NCBI GenBank assembly: GCA_001579985.1
Contig: LRSR01006983.1
Coordinates: 1-54,634 of the forward strand
Direction of reading: 5' to 3'
Length of the DNA stretch: 54,634 nucleotides
Source of the DNA: Hypsibius dujardini
Taxonomy: Eukaryota; Tardigrada; Eutardigrada; Parachela; Hypsibiidae
This document shows, piece after piece, positions 35,520 to 46,368 of the stretch (position 1 is its first letter; every line of letters begins with the position of its first letter). The notes below the pieces were generated by a model that saw nothing but the letters and a program-made list of their open reading frames with translations, was not told where the DNA came from and ran no database searches. The translations under genes were made by a program, and so were the position numbers.

Positions 35520-36400
35520 AAATAAAAATATTTGGCCGCAATTTCCAAACTTTTTTCAAAATGCTCTCGGCTGGCCTTCAGTGTCACGGCCCTCCGTGGG
35601 GTTCCTTTGTTCTCGTGTTCCTTTTTTTGGGCAACGACTTGCTATTCGTTTTTTCTAATTTTTCCTTGCTCCTATTGTTGCGTGAACGCTGTTTTGCCGT
35701 TTCTGTCGTTATTCGTTTTAATCGTAACGGCCCTCCGTGTACATCAGCTAAACTGTCATTCTCATCCAACTTCCTGACTATTCTCACCGATTCGCTAGCT
35801 GTAATTGCCGTGTTCTTTGGTTGCGCACTCACTGGACTCTAATACCGCCTGATCACCAGTGTTACCCAATTGAATGGGTTTCCTGTCAAACTTCCGTCAC
35901 ATCCGTTGTTGTCCCCTTCTGATGCCCCTGTCTGGAACTCTGAACTTTCGTATTCCTGATCCGTGTAATGGGTATACTTCTGTTTCTTCCGCATGATCTG
36001 GTAATCCCGCTCCGTCCTTTCGTTGTCACCATATTTGGTGGTACATCCTCGTCTAACCTGGGACTCGTGCCGAGGTACCTCTGCCTAGTTCTGAACAACC
36101 CTCAAGCCATCAGCTCTGATGTCTTGCTAGAGACCTCCCGGTTTTCCCCCTCCTCGTTCATCGGTTTCTAGGTTCCCCATTAACGTCTCTCTTTAACGTA
36201 TTGCACTGCCATTCATTCTCCTAGGTAGAGGAAGTCGAAGTCCGGATTCTTCCGAAACTGCGTACATCACGCCTTTGTTTCACTATCTTCACTGAATACC
36301 CGTCTGGTCGCTCCAGATCTCTCCGCGTATTCATTATGGTTCCTTCGCGGGCCCTCCCCAAAACTAAAATCAGTCCACTGTTTTGGACACAGAAACAAGT
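35520..36400 (-). pseudogene. Possible decayed Ty3/gypsy pol 3' end
   Basis: The minus strand holds long, broken, Arg/Ser/Lys-rich frames. Around 36.25-36.35 kb it reads a segment like the integrase C-terminal pattern of Ty3 elements (RRVFSEDSETK followed by FRKNPDF), then Thr/Lys-rich frames to 35.58 kb. Frames shift several times. No LTR was found next to it. The identification rests on one short motif and could be wrong. Confidence 0.35.
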
Positions 36401-37679
36401 GCAAATGGGATCCGTACATCCTTAGTTCACGTGCTGCTTGGATCAGTCTTCAATGTAAAAAATTCATGAAACATCCGGCAAACATTTGAAGACTTATCGT
36501 ACTCTGCTTCTACATGTTTCATTTGTGCAACACCTACATCGTTGCGCAAACCCTTTAGAAACGATTTCGATGTGGTATAGCCGGTAATAAAAATAGTCCG
36601 TACTGCACAAATGTGCACAAATGTACACAACTGTACCTTGGTGGAGGCTGCCGGTGATGAGGATTAGGAAAAGTATTGCAGTAGATCACAACAAAATCAA
36701 GAGCACCCCACAGATTTTAGGGAATAATCTGTCGTGATGTGTGGTAAGTTTTACAAATAATGTCAGTTGTAGTTAAAAGAGTAACGCTCCTTCGATCGAT
36801 TTGCACGACGCAAACAAATGCATTACACCTCTTCGTGATAGGATGTCTAGCATTCGATTTGTTTTTGCCTAATTCCATCTGTCAGTGTCTTCTTTTCATA
36901 AGGGATCGAAATGGGATTATATAATAGCAAAAAAACAATTTGACTTTAGCGATATCAGCGCTAGACAAGCAAACGAACAGACAAAGGTGAGAGGCCAGCA
37001 GTGCAATTGAATTGCCATCATGGGTGTTGTTGAGTCTTCACAGAATCCATCATAGATCTCAAGTAAGTCTGACGTCTTATTACTACATAACTTTTTTTAG
37101 ATACAGATGCTTCCTGAGTAAGTAGATTATAAGATATTTTAAACGGCAAATAAGACTCTTATTAAAACTGATAAATAATACTGTTAGTATTACTTTACTA
37201 TCGTATTAATGTCACCTTTTTAAAAGTTTCAGTCATCTTTACCGCTTAACGTTCAAACACTAGTTTACTAATTCCAATCGATTCTAAACTGATTCTGGGA
37301 AGGGATACTATCCAAAAAAGTACATTTTAATGTACGGGAAAGGTCCCATTAACTTCACAATTGGCGGCTAGCAATGGGGCCCCCTCTGCGTACCAAAAAC
37401 CTTAAACGAAATCATCTGTATACAGTTCTTGAACAGCAGGTACTAACGAACTTATCTTTCGGTCCAACTATTTTCGATTTCCATTCTTTCCGATTCAGTT
37501 TGTCTCTTCGCACGTTCTAATTTCAACCTAGTTTAACTTCGGGCAGTGGGATGAGTAGTGACCGAAAAATGACGGTTCTTAGTTTGTCTCAAAAGCGTTC
37601 CCAAACCCGGTATACTCAGAAAAACGAGATTTAATTAATCGCAACAACTTTATTATACACCGGAATATTGCAGACATAG
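36401..37679. other. Intergenic, no gene seen
   Basis: About 37.54-37.62 kb resembles 17.15-17.24 kb. Nothing else is recognised. Confidence 0.45.
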
Positions 37680-38245
37680 GTGTGCAACTCCGAAAATGGA
37701 GTTGTTCAACTCCAGCAACTCCACTCCGGAGGTTTTGGCCGGAGTTAGAGTTATGAGGTAAGGGCACTGGAATGGGCCACTTTACTTTCCCGTACCCTGG
37801 AATGGGCCACTGGGCGGCAGGGGGTGCTCTGTCGCAAATTAATAAAAACAGATAAGTCACTACGTAGTCAGCGACCTCTACAGTGGACTTTTTCCAATCG
37901 TCCAATGGAGCTTTTTATTTCTTTTTTTTAAACATTTTCCCACAATTGTTTTTCATATCTGATACGCGTTCCACCGAATTATCGATTATTCTCTGTCGCT
38001 TAGAACCTTAGTGATAGCCAAAACTTGTATGAAAGTTCTGATTCCAGGGTGGCCCATTCCAGGGTACGAGAAAAACAAGTGGCCCATTCCAGTGCCCTTA
38101 CCTCATACCGTTGAAAAAATTGTCATTTAGAAACGAGCTGATGCTCGTTTTCGGAATTGCAATATTAGGAGTTTGGAGTTGGTCCAGAGTTGGAGTAGAG
38201 TTAGAGTGGAGTTGGAGTTGCACATTTCTATTGGAGCCGTACTAA
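37680..38245. repeat. GGAGTT-rich domain interrupted by a MITE
   Basis: About 37680-37751 and 38160-38245 are dense in GGAGTT/CAACTCC words. The element at 37754-38105 splits this region. Confidence 0.7.
37752..38107. mobile_element. MITE, 352 bp, double inverted repeats, TA target site
   Basis: Perfect 29-bp ends TGAGGTAAGGGCACTGGAAT… at 37754 and its inverse ending 38105 are flanked by TA. A second inverted pair GTACCCTGGAATGGGCCAC lies just inside each end, sharing the TGGAATGGGCCAC core with the outer pair. Repeated internal motifs in both arms resemble double transposase-binding sites. It has no coding capacity. Confidence 0.85.
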
Positions 38246-38330
38246 CGACATTACATTCGACACTCTTCATCATCGTGAGGCACACCAGCAAAAATAAGCA
38301 GGCATTATCCCCACTCAACCGAGAAAGCAG

Positions 38331-38518
38331 CTAGAACATCTTGACAGAGGTGAATTTCTTCATATATTGAGCATACATGTTCTCATTTTCCGCATTAACA
38401 GGAGACGCCATTTTCTTCATGATCTTTGCCTGCACCTTAAAATCCAGCTTTTGCCCTCGAGACGCGGCACTGTCGTCGCCGGTATACTCCAGGATCAACA
38501 GGGAGCCACGGGGACATA
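38331..38518 (-). CDS. Possible terminal exon of an unrecognised gene
   Basis: Minus strand, acceptor CTAAG at 38519-38520, then 61 codons in one frame to a TAG. It contains RGSLLILEYTGDDSAASRG and FKVQAKIMKKM and ends with a Lys/Tyr-rich helix-like tail. Composition and a clean acceptor suggest a real last exon, but no upstream exon was found. Its upstream flank (about 38499-38760) is duplicated at 46009-46260, where only the first codons remain. Family unknown. Confidence 0.35.
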
Positions 38519-38799
38519 CTTAGTTAAATCCGCTTTTAAGGCAATGTTATTTTATAAACACAACATGTAAACGATATTTTAAATTTCCCAAAAGGTCTTT
38601 TAGTTTTAGATAAAAACACTTTTGTTTCGTATTATGGTGGCTGCAAAATTATCGAACATTGATACAAAATGTGTTATTTAAAGTCACAAAACGTACGATA
38701 AACATTAGGATATTTTATGTAGATTGATATTTCAAAATATTTTGTGAACTGCTTACGCAATTAATCAATCAACACTTGCGGCCTTGTGGTTTACACATC

Positions 38800-39240
38800 A
38801 TTGCAATCAATCAAACGGTCGCTTTTTAATGTGTGAAAACGTAGGCACCATTGATGGATCGAGATTCTACATTACTTTTCGAACACATGCGCCCCCTGCG
38901 GTAACGGTTTTACCTTTATAAGAGTTGCGTTCTGAAACTCTTCTGAACTGTTCAAGTCGTTCGTCCTCGAGGGTTGCATAGTGGCTAAATCAGATTTAAA
39001 ACTGGTGCCCCGCTTGCTTCTTTGACCATTGTGTACTGGTTTTGGCTGACTCTCGCCGTGTGGGTAATTGTTCTTGTTGTAAATGTCAACGCTGGAAATA
39101 TTGTCTTATTTTTCTTTTTGAAGCAGTTTCGCACTTTAGCCTCCCCTTTTTTTCATTCTCCATGGATGATGGCTATGAATGTGCGGCGAATAAACCGTCC
39201 CCACGATATGAACGTATTGTAAAAACATGCCAGGTGGAAA
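38800..39240. repeat. Orphan 5' block of the LRR unit
   Basis: Related to about 26720-27220 upstream of copy C (shared TGAAACTCTTCTGAAC and CTAAATCAGATTTAAAACTGGTGCC words), but no LRR exon follows. At 39359-39420 a short piece of the receptor-like 3' intron sequence (CACGCCAAACTCGCCGATGACC) is appended. Confidence 0.7.
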
Positions 39241-39631
39241 CTTATTCTTGAGAGTTCTACCAACTTCCACTTCCCTCAAGTAAAAAAACAACAGAAACTT
39301 AAACGCCAAAAGCTAGGTATTTTAGTGCTCTATATGAAAATTAAAACCATTTTTCAATCTATTACGCAATCGCATGTTCACACGCCAAACTCGCCGATGA
39401 CCAGAAAACAGCGATATCAGTACAGAAGACTTCTGTCTTAAGAATGACATAGAGAGAGATATAAAACCAAAAAGATACGGGTTAAAGTTTTACGTTAAAC
39501 TTGAACTCAATATTTCATTTTATCTTTAATATGAAAATAAATTTCAAGTGACATCGTTTATTTAGAAATGGTGGCCCAGGTCACAACTTTATTTGCTGCC
39601 ACAATAGCGTAGTGAAAAAAGTTTCATGGGA

Positions 39632-39954
39632 CGGGTGTTGGACCACGCCCAACAAGTCCCCATATCCAATCATTATAGCTCTTTAACTCACTAGTACCTT
39701 GCTAAGTTAGTAAGTCTATCTACCCTATTAACCCTATTCTGCTGCTACAGCTAATTACTTGTACGTAATTCTGATGTATGTGCTGTTTACTATCACTTCT
39801 ATAGTTCACACTTTACATATAATCATATGTTCTATTAGTTTTAGGGGCAGTTGTACTTCTTTCCTTTCTTCCAGTTCTCATCTCTACATATCTATACTTT
39901 CAGTCTAATAAACTTGTTACCTATCCAATTTCCTGTTGGTAGACCTAACACGGG
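39632..39954 (+). mobile_element. Solo LTR, family 1, 4-bp target duplication CGGG
   Basis: The LTR spans 39636-39950, TGTTGGACCACGCCC…GACCTAACA, with CGGG at 39632-39635 and 39951-39954. It is the same family as the LTR at 21957-22317, in the opposite orientation. No internal retrotransposon sequence remains. Confidence 0.9.
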
Positions 39955-42050
39955 TGCCTTTACGACAGATACAGTGCTCAATAACCTGACAAAAATTTGG
40001 CAAGAATTTGTCATTAAAACTGTTTTTTTTGGAAAAGTTCACTTAGCTTAGCTGTGCATGGCTTCTCCGTCTGCTGCATGCTGGAGACCAGTTTCGTATC
40101 AATCTGCTTCTAAAGTGTGAGGTTGTCACACAAATTAATTATATTGAAACTAAAACATGCGAAAAGACAAACCAAATTGGAAGGTATGAAAATTGAGAAA
40201 TCACGTTTTATGCACATTTGAACAGTCCTCAAGATTGGAGCCTTCATAAAAAACTAACAATGTGATTGAATTGAGTTTGTGGCTCAAGGTAGCCTAGTAT
40301 CAGGCCTTATCAATAGCTCTTTCATATTTTGTTTCTTTGATGTGTACACTCTGCGCGCGTGGGTGGTGCAATTTTTTTTAAAAGCGTTCCCGAAATCGGT
40401 TAGTTTAAACAAACACTCAATTGTCTTTTTTACTTTTTACACAGTAATGAGTTTAGATTTAACTTGGAGAATAACCTTAAGCTCAAACTTATACATGACA
40501 CTACATTTTATGGAGCGCCCGGCATTTCAAAAGCCTTTTATTATATATTAGATTTTATTATTAATGTTCATTCAGAGTTTAAAATTCATGATCATGTTCA
40601 TGATAAAAATCAATTGCCTGCTGTAAGAAATTATTTTTTACGGTTCAATGATAGATTTGTCGTCATTTTTTAAATTAAAAAACTAATTTTTTCTTATAAT
40701 AAATCAATAATAATAATAATAATAATAACGATAACGATATATTATATTATCAGTTTAAATTTAATGTTAGTTTCATGATTTCAGTTTGCATTTGATATCA
40801 AAGTTAAATGCAATGTTTTTCCTTTTAGTGTTGCCAATTTAGTTTTCGTTTAAAAACTAGTTAAACTTTAAAGTTTAAACTAGGTGTGAATGTTGACGTC
40901 TAAGTTTATGTTTAATGTCGAAGCTAAAATCAATCCTTTTTGGCTTAATGATGCCACTTGCGTTTTAGTTTAAACTTTATGATTTTATGCAGGTGGACAT
41001 TAAACTTAAAAAAGCTGAAAGTCTGCACAATATTTAACTGAAACTATTAACGGTTTAACGTGGGAATTTAGAATGAAGACTAATCCATAACGCAAAACCA
41101 GGTATTGTATAACTGAACGGCTATACATGAAATCAAACCTGAATGAATAATAATAATAAAAATATTTACGATTTAATATGAATACTGAACTTAAATTTAA
41201 ACCTCAGCAAAAACGTCAAAATGAAACTATTTGCAGTTGAATATGGACACTAAACTTAAACTCTGACTCAATGCAATCATAATCTGAAATTATTGTAGCT
41301 TTAATTTGGAGCAAATCAAATTAAGTTAAAATCTTGAAAATTATGAATAAATCTTATATAAAGGGGTTCTAAAACGCTAGGCCGTTCATAATATTTTATT
41401 AATAATATTTGAACTAAAATTGAGCTGCTGTCATTCAACGGGTTCGATTTGCATTAGATTATTGCAAAAAACCTTCATTAAGCCGTAAATAAGTATTCCG
41501 TAACGTTGACAATTAATTTTTCACCTAAAGTTTTATCATTTTTCGGTGTCTAGCGTTTCAAACGCCTTTTGCATAATATATTGTTAATTTTCCAATTTTA
41601 AACTTAATACATACGCTTAGAACTGTTATCTACGTGAAGCAATGACAATAATTATTTAAGAATGAAGAAATTTCCTTTTCCTCTCTGTTTATGGTACCAA
41701 TTTAGGCTTATTTTAAATTTAATCATAATTTGAAGGTTTAAGTTCAAACATAGCGTTCAAGTTTAATGTTCACATTTAGATCAATCCTTCTTGATTTAGT
41801 GATCTCGCCTGATTTTTAGTTTGAATTTAATCTGCTTACAGAGATACACTAGCACGGTCAGACATCACGGTGAACTTTAATTCAAATTCCAGCGCAGTAT
41901 TAAACTGAATTTTTTTACCAATTACTTTGTAAAGTAAAGTTTAATTTTAGCCTAGCGCCTATTTAAACTAAAAATATTTACAATTAAAAACAAAAATTAT
42001 GCCAAATTATTTTCTCTCGAGTGATTTTTCAGGCGTCTACAGTTCTGCAA
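39955..42050. other. AT-rich gene desert
   Basis: Strongly AT-rich with many TTTAAACTTAAA-like words and an (ATA)n run near 40707-40730. No exon, RNA gene or TIR element is recognised. Confidence 0.5.
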
Positions 42051-42053
42051 CGA

Positions 42054-42173
42054 TTGGTAAACATCCTATTGAGCAGTAGCTAGTCAATTCGCTTTGGTAA
42101 ACATCCTACTGCGCAATAGCCGGTCAATTCGCTTTGGTAAACATCCTACTGCGTATTAACCGGCTAATGATAC
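42054..42173. repeat. 40-bp tandem repeat, three units
   Basis: Units starting TTGGTAAACATCCTA at 42054, 42094 and 42134, each ending near CAATTCGCT. They lie 70-190 bp upstream of a TATA box. Confidence 0.88.
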
Positions 42174-42240
42174 GTTCATAGTCCGTGTTATTTGCCAGAA
42201 GAACACCTCAGTCGTGACGTAGGTGTTCACTATCGATGCG

Positions 42241-42860
42241 CATATAAAAATTGTCGTCTGACTTTGTGACGACAAAATTATTGTGAAAAATGAAATGGCT
42301 GCGGTGATTTTCTTGGGCGGGACTATGAATTGTCAAGCTACGTTATCGCTCTGACCGGCAACTATGAACATGTGTGCCAGACAGCTTTTCTCGCACTGAC
42401 ATCACGTCCTCGCATCTCGCAATCTTTGGCGAGCGGCGTCGCAAAACTGACAAAACTGTCGTCTGACAATGACTATGTACTAATGTCCTGGCACCTCGCA
42501 CCTGACACGAAATATGAACGTAGCATAACCCGCTTTGGTGCGCAGTGCGCACTACATATGGCAAAATGCATGAACATTTCAATTTGTTTAACTAGGAGGA
42601 ATTTTGCCGCCTTCACTATCGCATTTGTCCCCATACGTGACACACATTTCGATTTGGAAAACCCTGATAACTGCAGACGAGCGTTGTCATGTGGTCAGCG
42701 GGAAAAACAATGTCGTGGGATCATCCGCATGATGGCTATCCAAATCACTTTCGAAATCGAAATTCAGGTTGTTGAATCGGAAGTTGTTTCGGAAAACCCA
42801 AAAACCAACACTGTTATAATTTGTCCCATGGACCGTATTTCAGATCTCCCTCAACTTTAA
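42241..42860 (+). CDS. Unrecognised frame behind a TATA-type promoter
   Basis: CATATAAAAATT at 42241-42252 looks like a TATA box, with a GAACACCT…AGGTGTTC inverted repeat just upstream and three 40-bp repeats before that. The longest frame runs from a stop at about 42286 to 42860, but no ATG in that frame appears before MSWHL near 42480, so a frameshift or unseen intron is possible. The last ~40 codons (QVV-SEVVSENP…ICPMDRISDLPQL) are repeated as a minus-strand frame at about 49530-49650, so the C terminus has been copied with a mobile segment. No family recognised. Confidence 0.35.
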
Positions 42861-43571
42861 AGCGAATCTAAAAAACCAAAACGGCAAACTATAGATCTAT
42901 GTTAGTGTACTGTACAAGAAAAAAAATCAGAAATATTCAATCAATCGTGCACCACTAAATTGAGGGAGACCTTTTTAAAAAACAAATTTAAAAATATTCA
43001 GACTCAAAATTAGTGTACGGGTTCACGCTAATAACTTTCTCAGTTGTTACGCGATTGCGGTAATTTCAATTACATTAAAAAGCCAAATTATTGCACCAAT
43101 TTTGTTACTAAAAAATAGTGTTTGTTGTTACATTTTAGGTCTCCAGTTTTGATCTAAAGTTAGGGATGCAGATTTAAAAAACTGACTGAACTTGACCCTG
43201 CGAGATTTTATTATTTCTCAAAACCAAAATTGCCGTCGAATTGATTTTTTTTGCATGGTATAGCCCCATTAAAGTACTACAACATACGTGTTTCAACTTT
43301 TTTTCCTCATGCTCTGCTTCGAGAAATACGAACCAGTTTTCATTTGGGTCAGCAAACTTGGCAAAATGTACCATTAACCAGGTTACGCTTAATTTCTAGG
43401 TGCTGCCACAAACCAATGCATAGCACCTGTCCAGCTCCTGCCCCAACGTCGAACCATGCAAATGTTTCACGAACTTTTAGCTCTTCTTTCGAAATACAGC
43501 ATATTTTTTTTATCAGTTCATATAGGGTTACATTCAGCAATTTTAGTGTAGTGCCAAAGTTCTCCGCACCC
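42740..43571. repeat. Long repeat, inverted partner at 49078-49640
   Basis: About 0.8 kb including the end of the 42.3-kb frame is repeated in inverse orientation at 49.08-49.64 kb. The right end GTGCCAAAGTTCTCCGCACCCGG next to TA matches the terminal repeat of the 49-kb element. The left end of this copy was not found. Confidence 0.75.
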
Positions 43572-43572
43572 G

Positions 43573-43699
43573 GTAGACCGAGTTGACCCTACTCCACAGT
43601 AGCAGGACAATTCGGTTTACATCGTAAAACTGTCATAAAACCATAAAAGTAGACCGAGTTAACCCCGACAAACTGTGGGTAGGTGATAACTCGTTTTAC
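43573..43699. repeat. Two tandem hairpins upstream of LRR copy E
   Basis: Same pair of GTAGACCGAGTTG palindromes as before copy D (33238-33367), at 43573-43620 and 43649-43699. Confidence 0.75.
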
Positions 43700-43981
43700 G
43701 TACAACTCCCATTATTCATAGGCCGCTCCTTTGTAGATCGATTTGTCACTGTAATTCTGATTCCGGAACAAATTTGTTGTCACTTGTCTCAAGGTAAAGT
43801 GAGTATATAACGAGAAGTGTAAACTGCAGCCAAAGTGGCATTCTCGGTTGGATTTTCATGACTGGCTAAATATCCGAACACTTAATTCCTTCTAAAGTCT
43901 GGAGTTGGGGGAGGGGTCGTTTGGTCTCTATTAAAGCGGAAAAAGTCCCCCCTTAATATTGACTTAAATAGTCGTCGTTGT

Positions 43982-44035
43982 NNNNNNNNNNNNNNNNNNN
44001 NNNNNNNNNNNNNNNNNNNNNNNNNNNNNNNNNNN
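43982..44035. other. Assembly gap (54 N)
   Basis: A run of N inside the intron of copy E. The missing sequence could alter the reading of the exon 1 deletion, although both deletion edges lie outside the gap. Confidence 0.99.
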
Positions 44036-44451
44036 GCACCACAAGTGTCCTCTTCTGTACGATGCCTGTTACGCCTGTCCCGCCGACAATGAATACCAGC
44101 AACCTTCCTTAAAAACGAAAACTATCAATTCCAGCACTGCTACCGTAGCACTGCCCATGCTGTACGAGCTTACCTGCAAAGAGAACCCAGCATTGGAAAC
44201 TGTTCCCCGAAGCGTGCTGGAAACACTCCGTTTCCGAAATGTCACCATCAAGTTCACAACCAGTAGAAATGTTTGTAATGTATGCTATACAGGAACTCTG
44301 ATCGACTGGGTTCGAGCAGGACCGAGTGTAGGAAACAGCCGATTCCTGAGCACCAGTTGTAGCAGCACAAATAGCGATTCAAATGCGTTCTCCGGCTCAA
44401 CTGCGCAGTGGCTGAGGCATACCGATCCGAATTGCGACGTTGTTATTACAA

Positions 44452-44870
44452 GCCCCACAACGGTTCGGGCGCAGGACACAACGATCCAGACAGGACTTCC
44501 AACAGCTCAGACAGAGCTTACAACGGTTCGAGCACAGGAAACAACGATCCGGACAGAATCTCCAACCGTTCAGACAGGGGCCACAACGATCCAAACAGAA
44601 CCCACAACGGTTCGGGCGCAAGACACAACGATCCAGACAGGACTTCCAACAGCTCAGACAGAGCTTACAACGGTTCGGGCACAGGAAACAACGATCCGGA
44701 CAGAATCTCCAACAGCTCGGACAGAGGCCACAACAATCCAGACAGGACCTCCAATACCTCCAACAGAGGCCACAACGATCCGGACAGGACCTCTAATGAC
44801 TCGGACAGAGGCCACAACAATCCAGACAAAGCCAGCAATGACTCAGACAATGATTATCACCGTAGCTGCA
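44452..44870 (+). repeat. 21-bp coding minisatellite in the copy E stalk
   Basis: About 20 heptad codon blocks. Seven consecutive heptads (147 bp) are duplicated nearly exactly (about 44455-44601 and 44602-44748), showing recent expansion. Confidence 0.9.
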
Positions 44871-44989
44871 GGAACTACCAACGGTAGTACCGCCCAATCT
44901 GTGGGAAACAATGCACCTGGATTGACGGCCATGAACCTTGTTACCTTAGCGGCAACAGTTTTTGGTTTTTTGTTAACAAAATAATAGCT

Positions 44990-46000
44990 GTTAACGTGAG
45001 GTTTGGGTACTCTATAATGTACCTTGTCCGTGTATCCCGATCAAGAGATTTAGTGAAATAAGTGCTTTCGCGGCTTTCGTGGAATATAAGCTTCATGCTC
45101 AGCGTCAATATCTGAATAAGTCGGTTATGCTATTTCCTGATGATTTCCTAATAAAACTATCATCATCTCAGTCTCCAGGGAACACTGATGAAATTGAAAG
45201 CAAAAAGGTAATACGTTGGCTTATCTAGCGCCACCGGATTGAGGTAAAACAGAACACTTAGAAAACACTAAGAGAAACCACTTAGAAAAACCAAATACTG
45301 ATTTTCAAATCACGCACATTTCTACTCCCTGAGCTTCCTTGAGCTTTTTTTTGGCTCCCTTGAGGTAGTTACCGGGCCCGCACATGCGTGGATGTTGAGG
45401 CTCGTACCTAAACTCATTCCTTTCAAAAAATTCCTCGTCAAGGCAATCAATATCACGGTGCCTTATAAAGGAGGTGCTGTGAAAGTTTTTTTGGGGGATT
45501 ATAATTACAGATTGAAATGTTTTTTCAATGGCAATGAGTGCGAACAAACTGCCCATCTCGTTTCGCTCTCTACCGCGGGACGCCATATGTCTGGCGACAA
45601 CGATATACCAATAGGAATTTTTATTTTCATGAAAATTAATATTTTACACTGGTTTCTGATTGATTAGCAAGAGTGCGATCTTCAACGTTTGCCATCAATC
45701 AACAAAATGTACCAAAAAGTTTTGACGAACGAGTTTGAGCACGTAATCAGCCGGAGCCATCAATGAAAATCGATCAGTGAATATCGGAAATTCGCTGATC
45801 GCAATTGGCTGAGCTGTTTGGCAGCCGGGCTGTCAATAATCAAAAAATGTCAATAGACCAATCACAGGCCTTGGTTTTGACGCGCACGGCTAAACATTTC
45901 GCTTGCTCGCTGATAATGTTTTTCATACCCTTTTTTGACAGAAGGTTTTTTGCATATTTTAGTGACACTGTCTCTAGTGTACCATTGTTCATTTAACGTA
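44990..46000. repeat. 3' segmental-duplication block of copy E
   Basis: Partner of 29627-30965 and 22322-23480, with an internal deletion of the part that carries the LKALAKEAL frame. About 45770-45895 matches 30760-30880 closely. Confidence 0.75.
45305..45586 (-). CDS. Small unrecognised protein, 93 residues, linked to the LRR units
   Basis: A single frame with ATG at 45586 contains MGSLFA, DIDCLDEEFFERNEFRYEP and CGPGNYLKGAKKK. Pieces of the same frame lie in the 3' flanks of copies B (about 23335-23395) and C (about 30361-30585), where they are broken. The most conserved part is the GNYLKEAKK end. It may be spliced: in copy C the GSLFA segment is followed by a GTAATT donor-like site. No family recognised; a decayed ancestral neighbour gene duplicated with the unit is the simplest reading. 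Confidence 0.4.
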   Translation of the reverse strand: MASRGRERNEMGSLFALIAIEKTFQSVIIIPQKNFHSTSFIRHRDIDCLDEEFFERNEFRYEPQHPRMCGPGNYLKGAKKKLKEAQGVEMCVI

Positions 46001-46008
46001 TCACAAGA

Positions 46009-46260
46009 GAGCCACGGGCACATCCCTTCTTAAATCCGCGTTTAAGGTGGTGTTCTTTTATTAACACAAACATGCAGACAATATTTTAAATGTCCCAAAA
46101 AGGTCTTTTGATTTTAGATAAAAACACACTTTTATTTCGTATTATGGTGGCAGAAAAACAATCAATATAAAAAAATGTTATTTAACATCAAGAAATTTAC
46201 GGTAAACATTATAATATTTTATTTAGAATGATATTTTAAAATATTCTCAGTAAATGAAGT
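46009..46260. repeat. Dispersed repeat, partner 38499-38760
   Basis: Shared words include GAGCCACGGG, CAAAAAGGTCTTTTGATTTTAG-like and ATTTCGTATTATGGTGGC. It represents the upstream flank of the 38.3-kb exon. Confidence 0.7.
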
Positions 46261-46368
46261 TTACTCCATAAATACTCTTTGCTTGTGGATTTATTGTCAA
46301 CTTTTAATTTTTAATTCAAACATGTTACATAAAAAAGACAAGTTCGAACTGAGCCAATGCGAAATTAC

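Larger units (their letters stand above)
43750..44984 (+). pseudogene. LRR-GPI family copy E, exon 1 deleted
   Basis: The promoter block (43750-43875) runs to the GACTGGCTAAATATCC that normally precedes the start codon, then jumps directly into intron sequence (TTCTAAAGTCTGGAGTTGG). The start codon, signal peptide and all of exon 1 are missing. A 54-N gap (43982-44035) lies in the intron. Exon 2 sequence starts only at about 44127, because the acceptor and about 40 bp of exon are deleted as well. From there to 44984 the frame is open: LRRCT remains (one Cys-x2-Cys lacks its Gly), about 19 stalk heptads with a 147-bp higher-order duplication, and the hydrophobic tail. It could not make a normal secreted product. 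Confidence 0.85.

Noticed and set aside
18613-44984. True homology of the LRR family to vertebrate VLR genes
   Set aside because: The shared domain order is striking, but I see no VLR-specific sequence signature and no flanking cassette array of single LRR modules, so I describe it only as similar layout.
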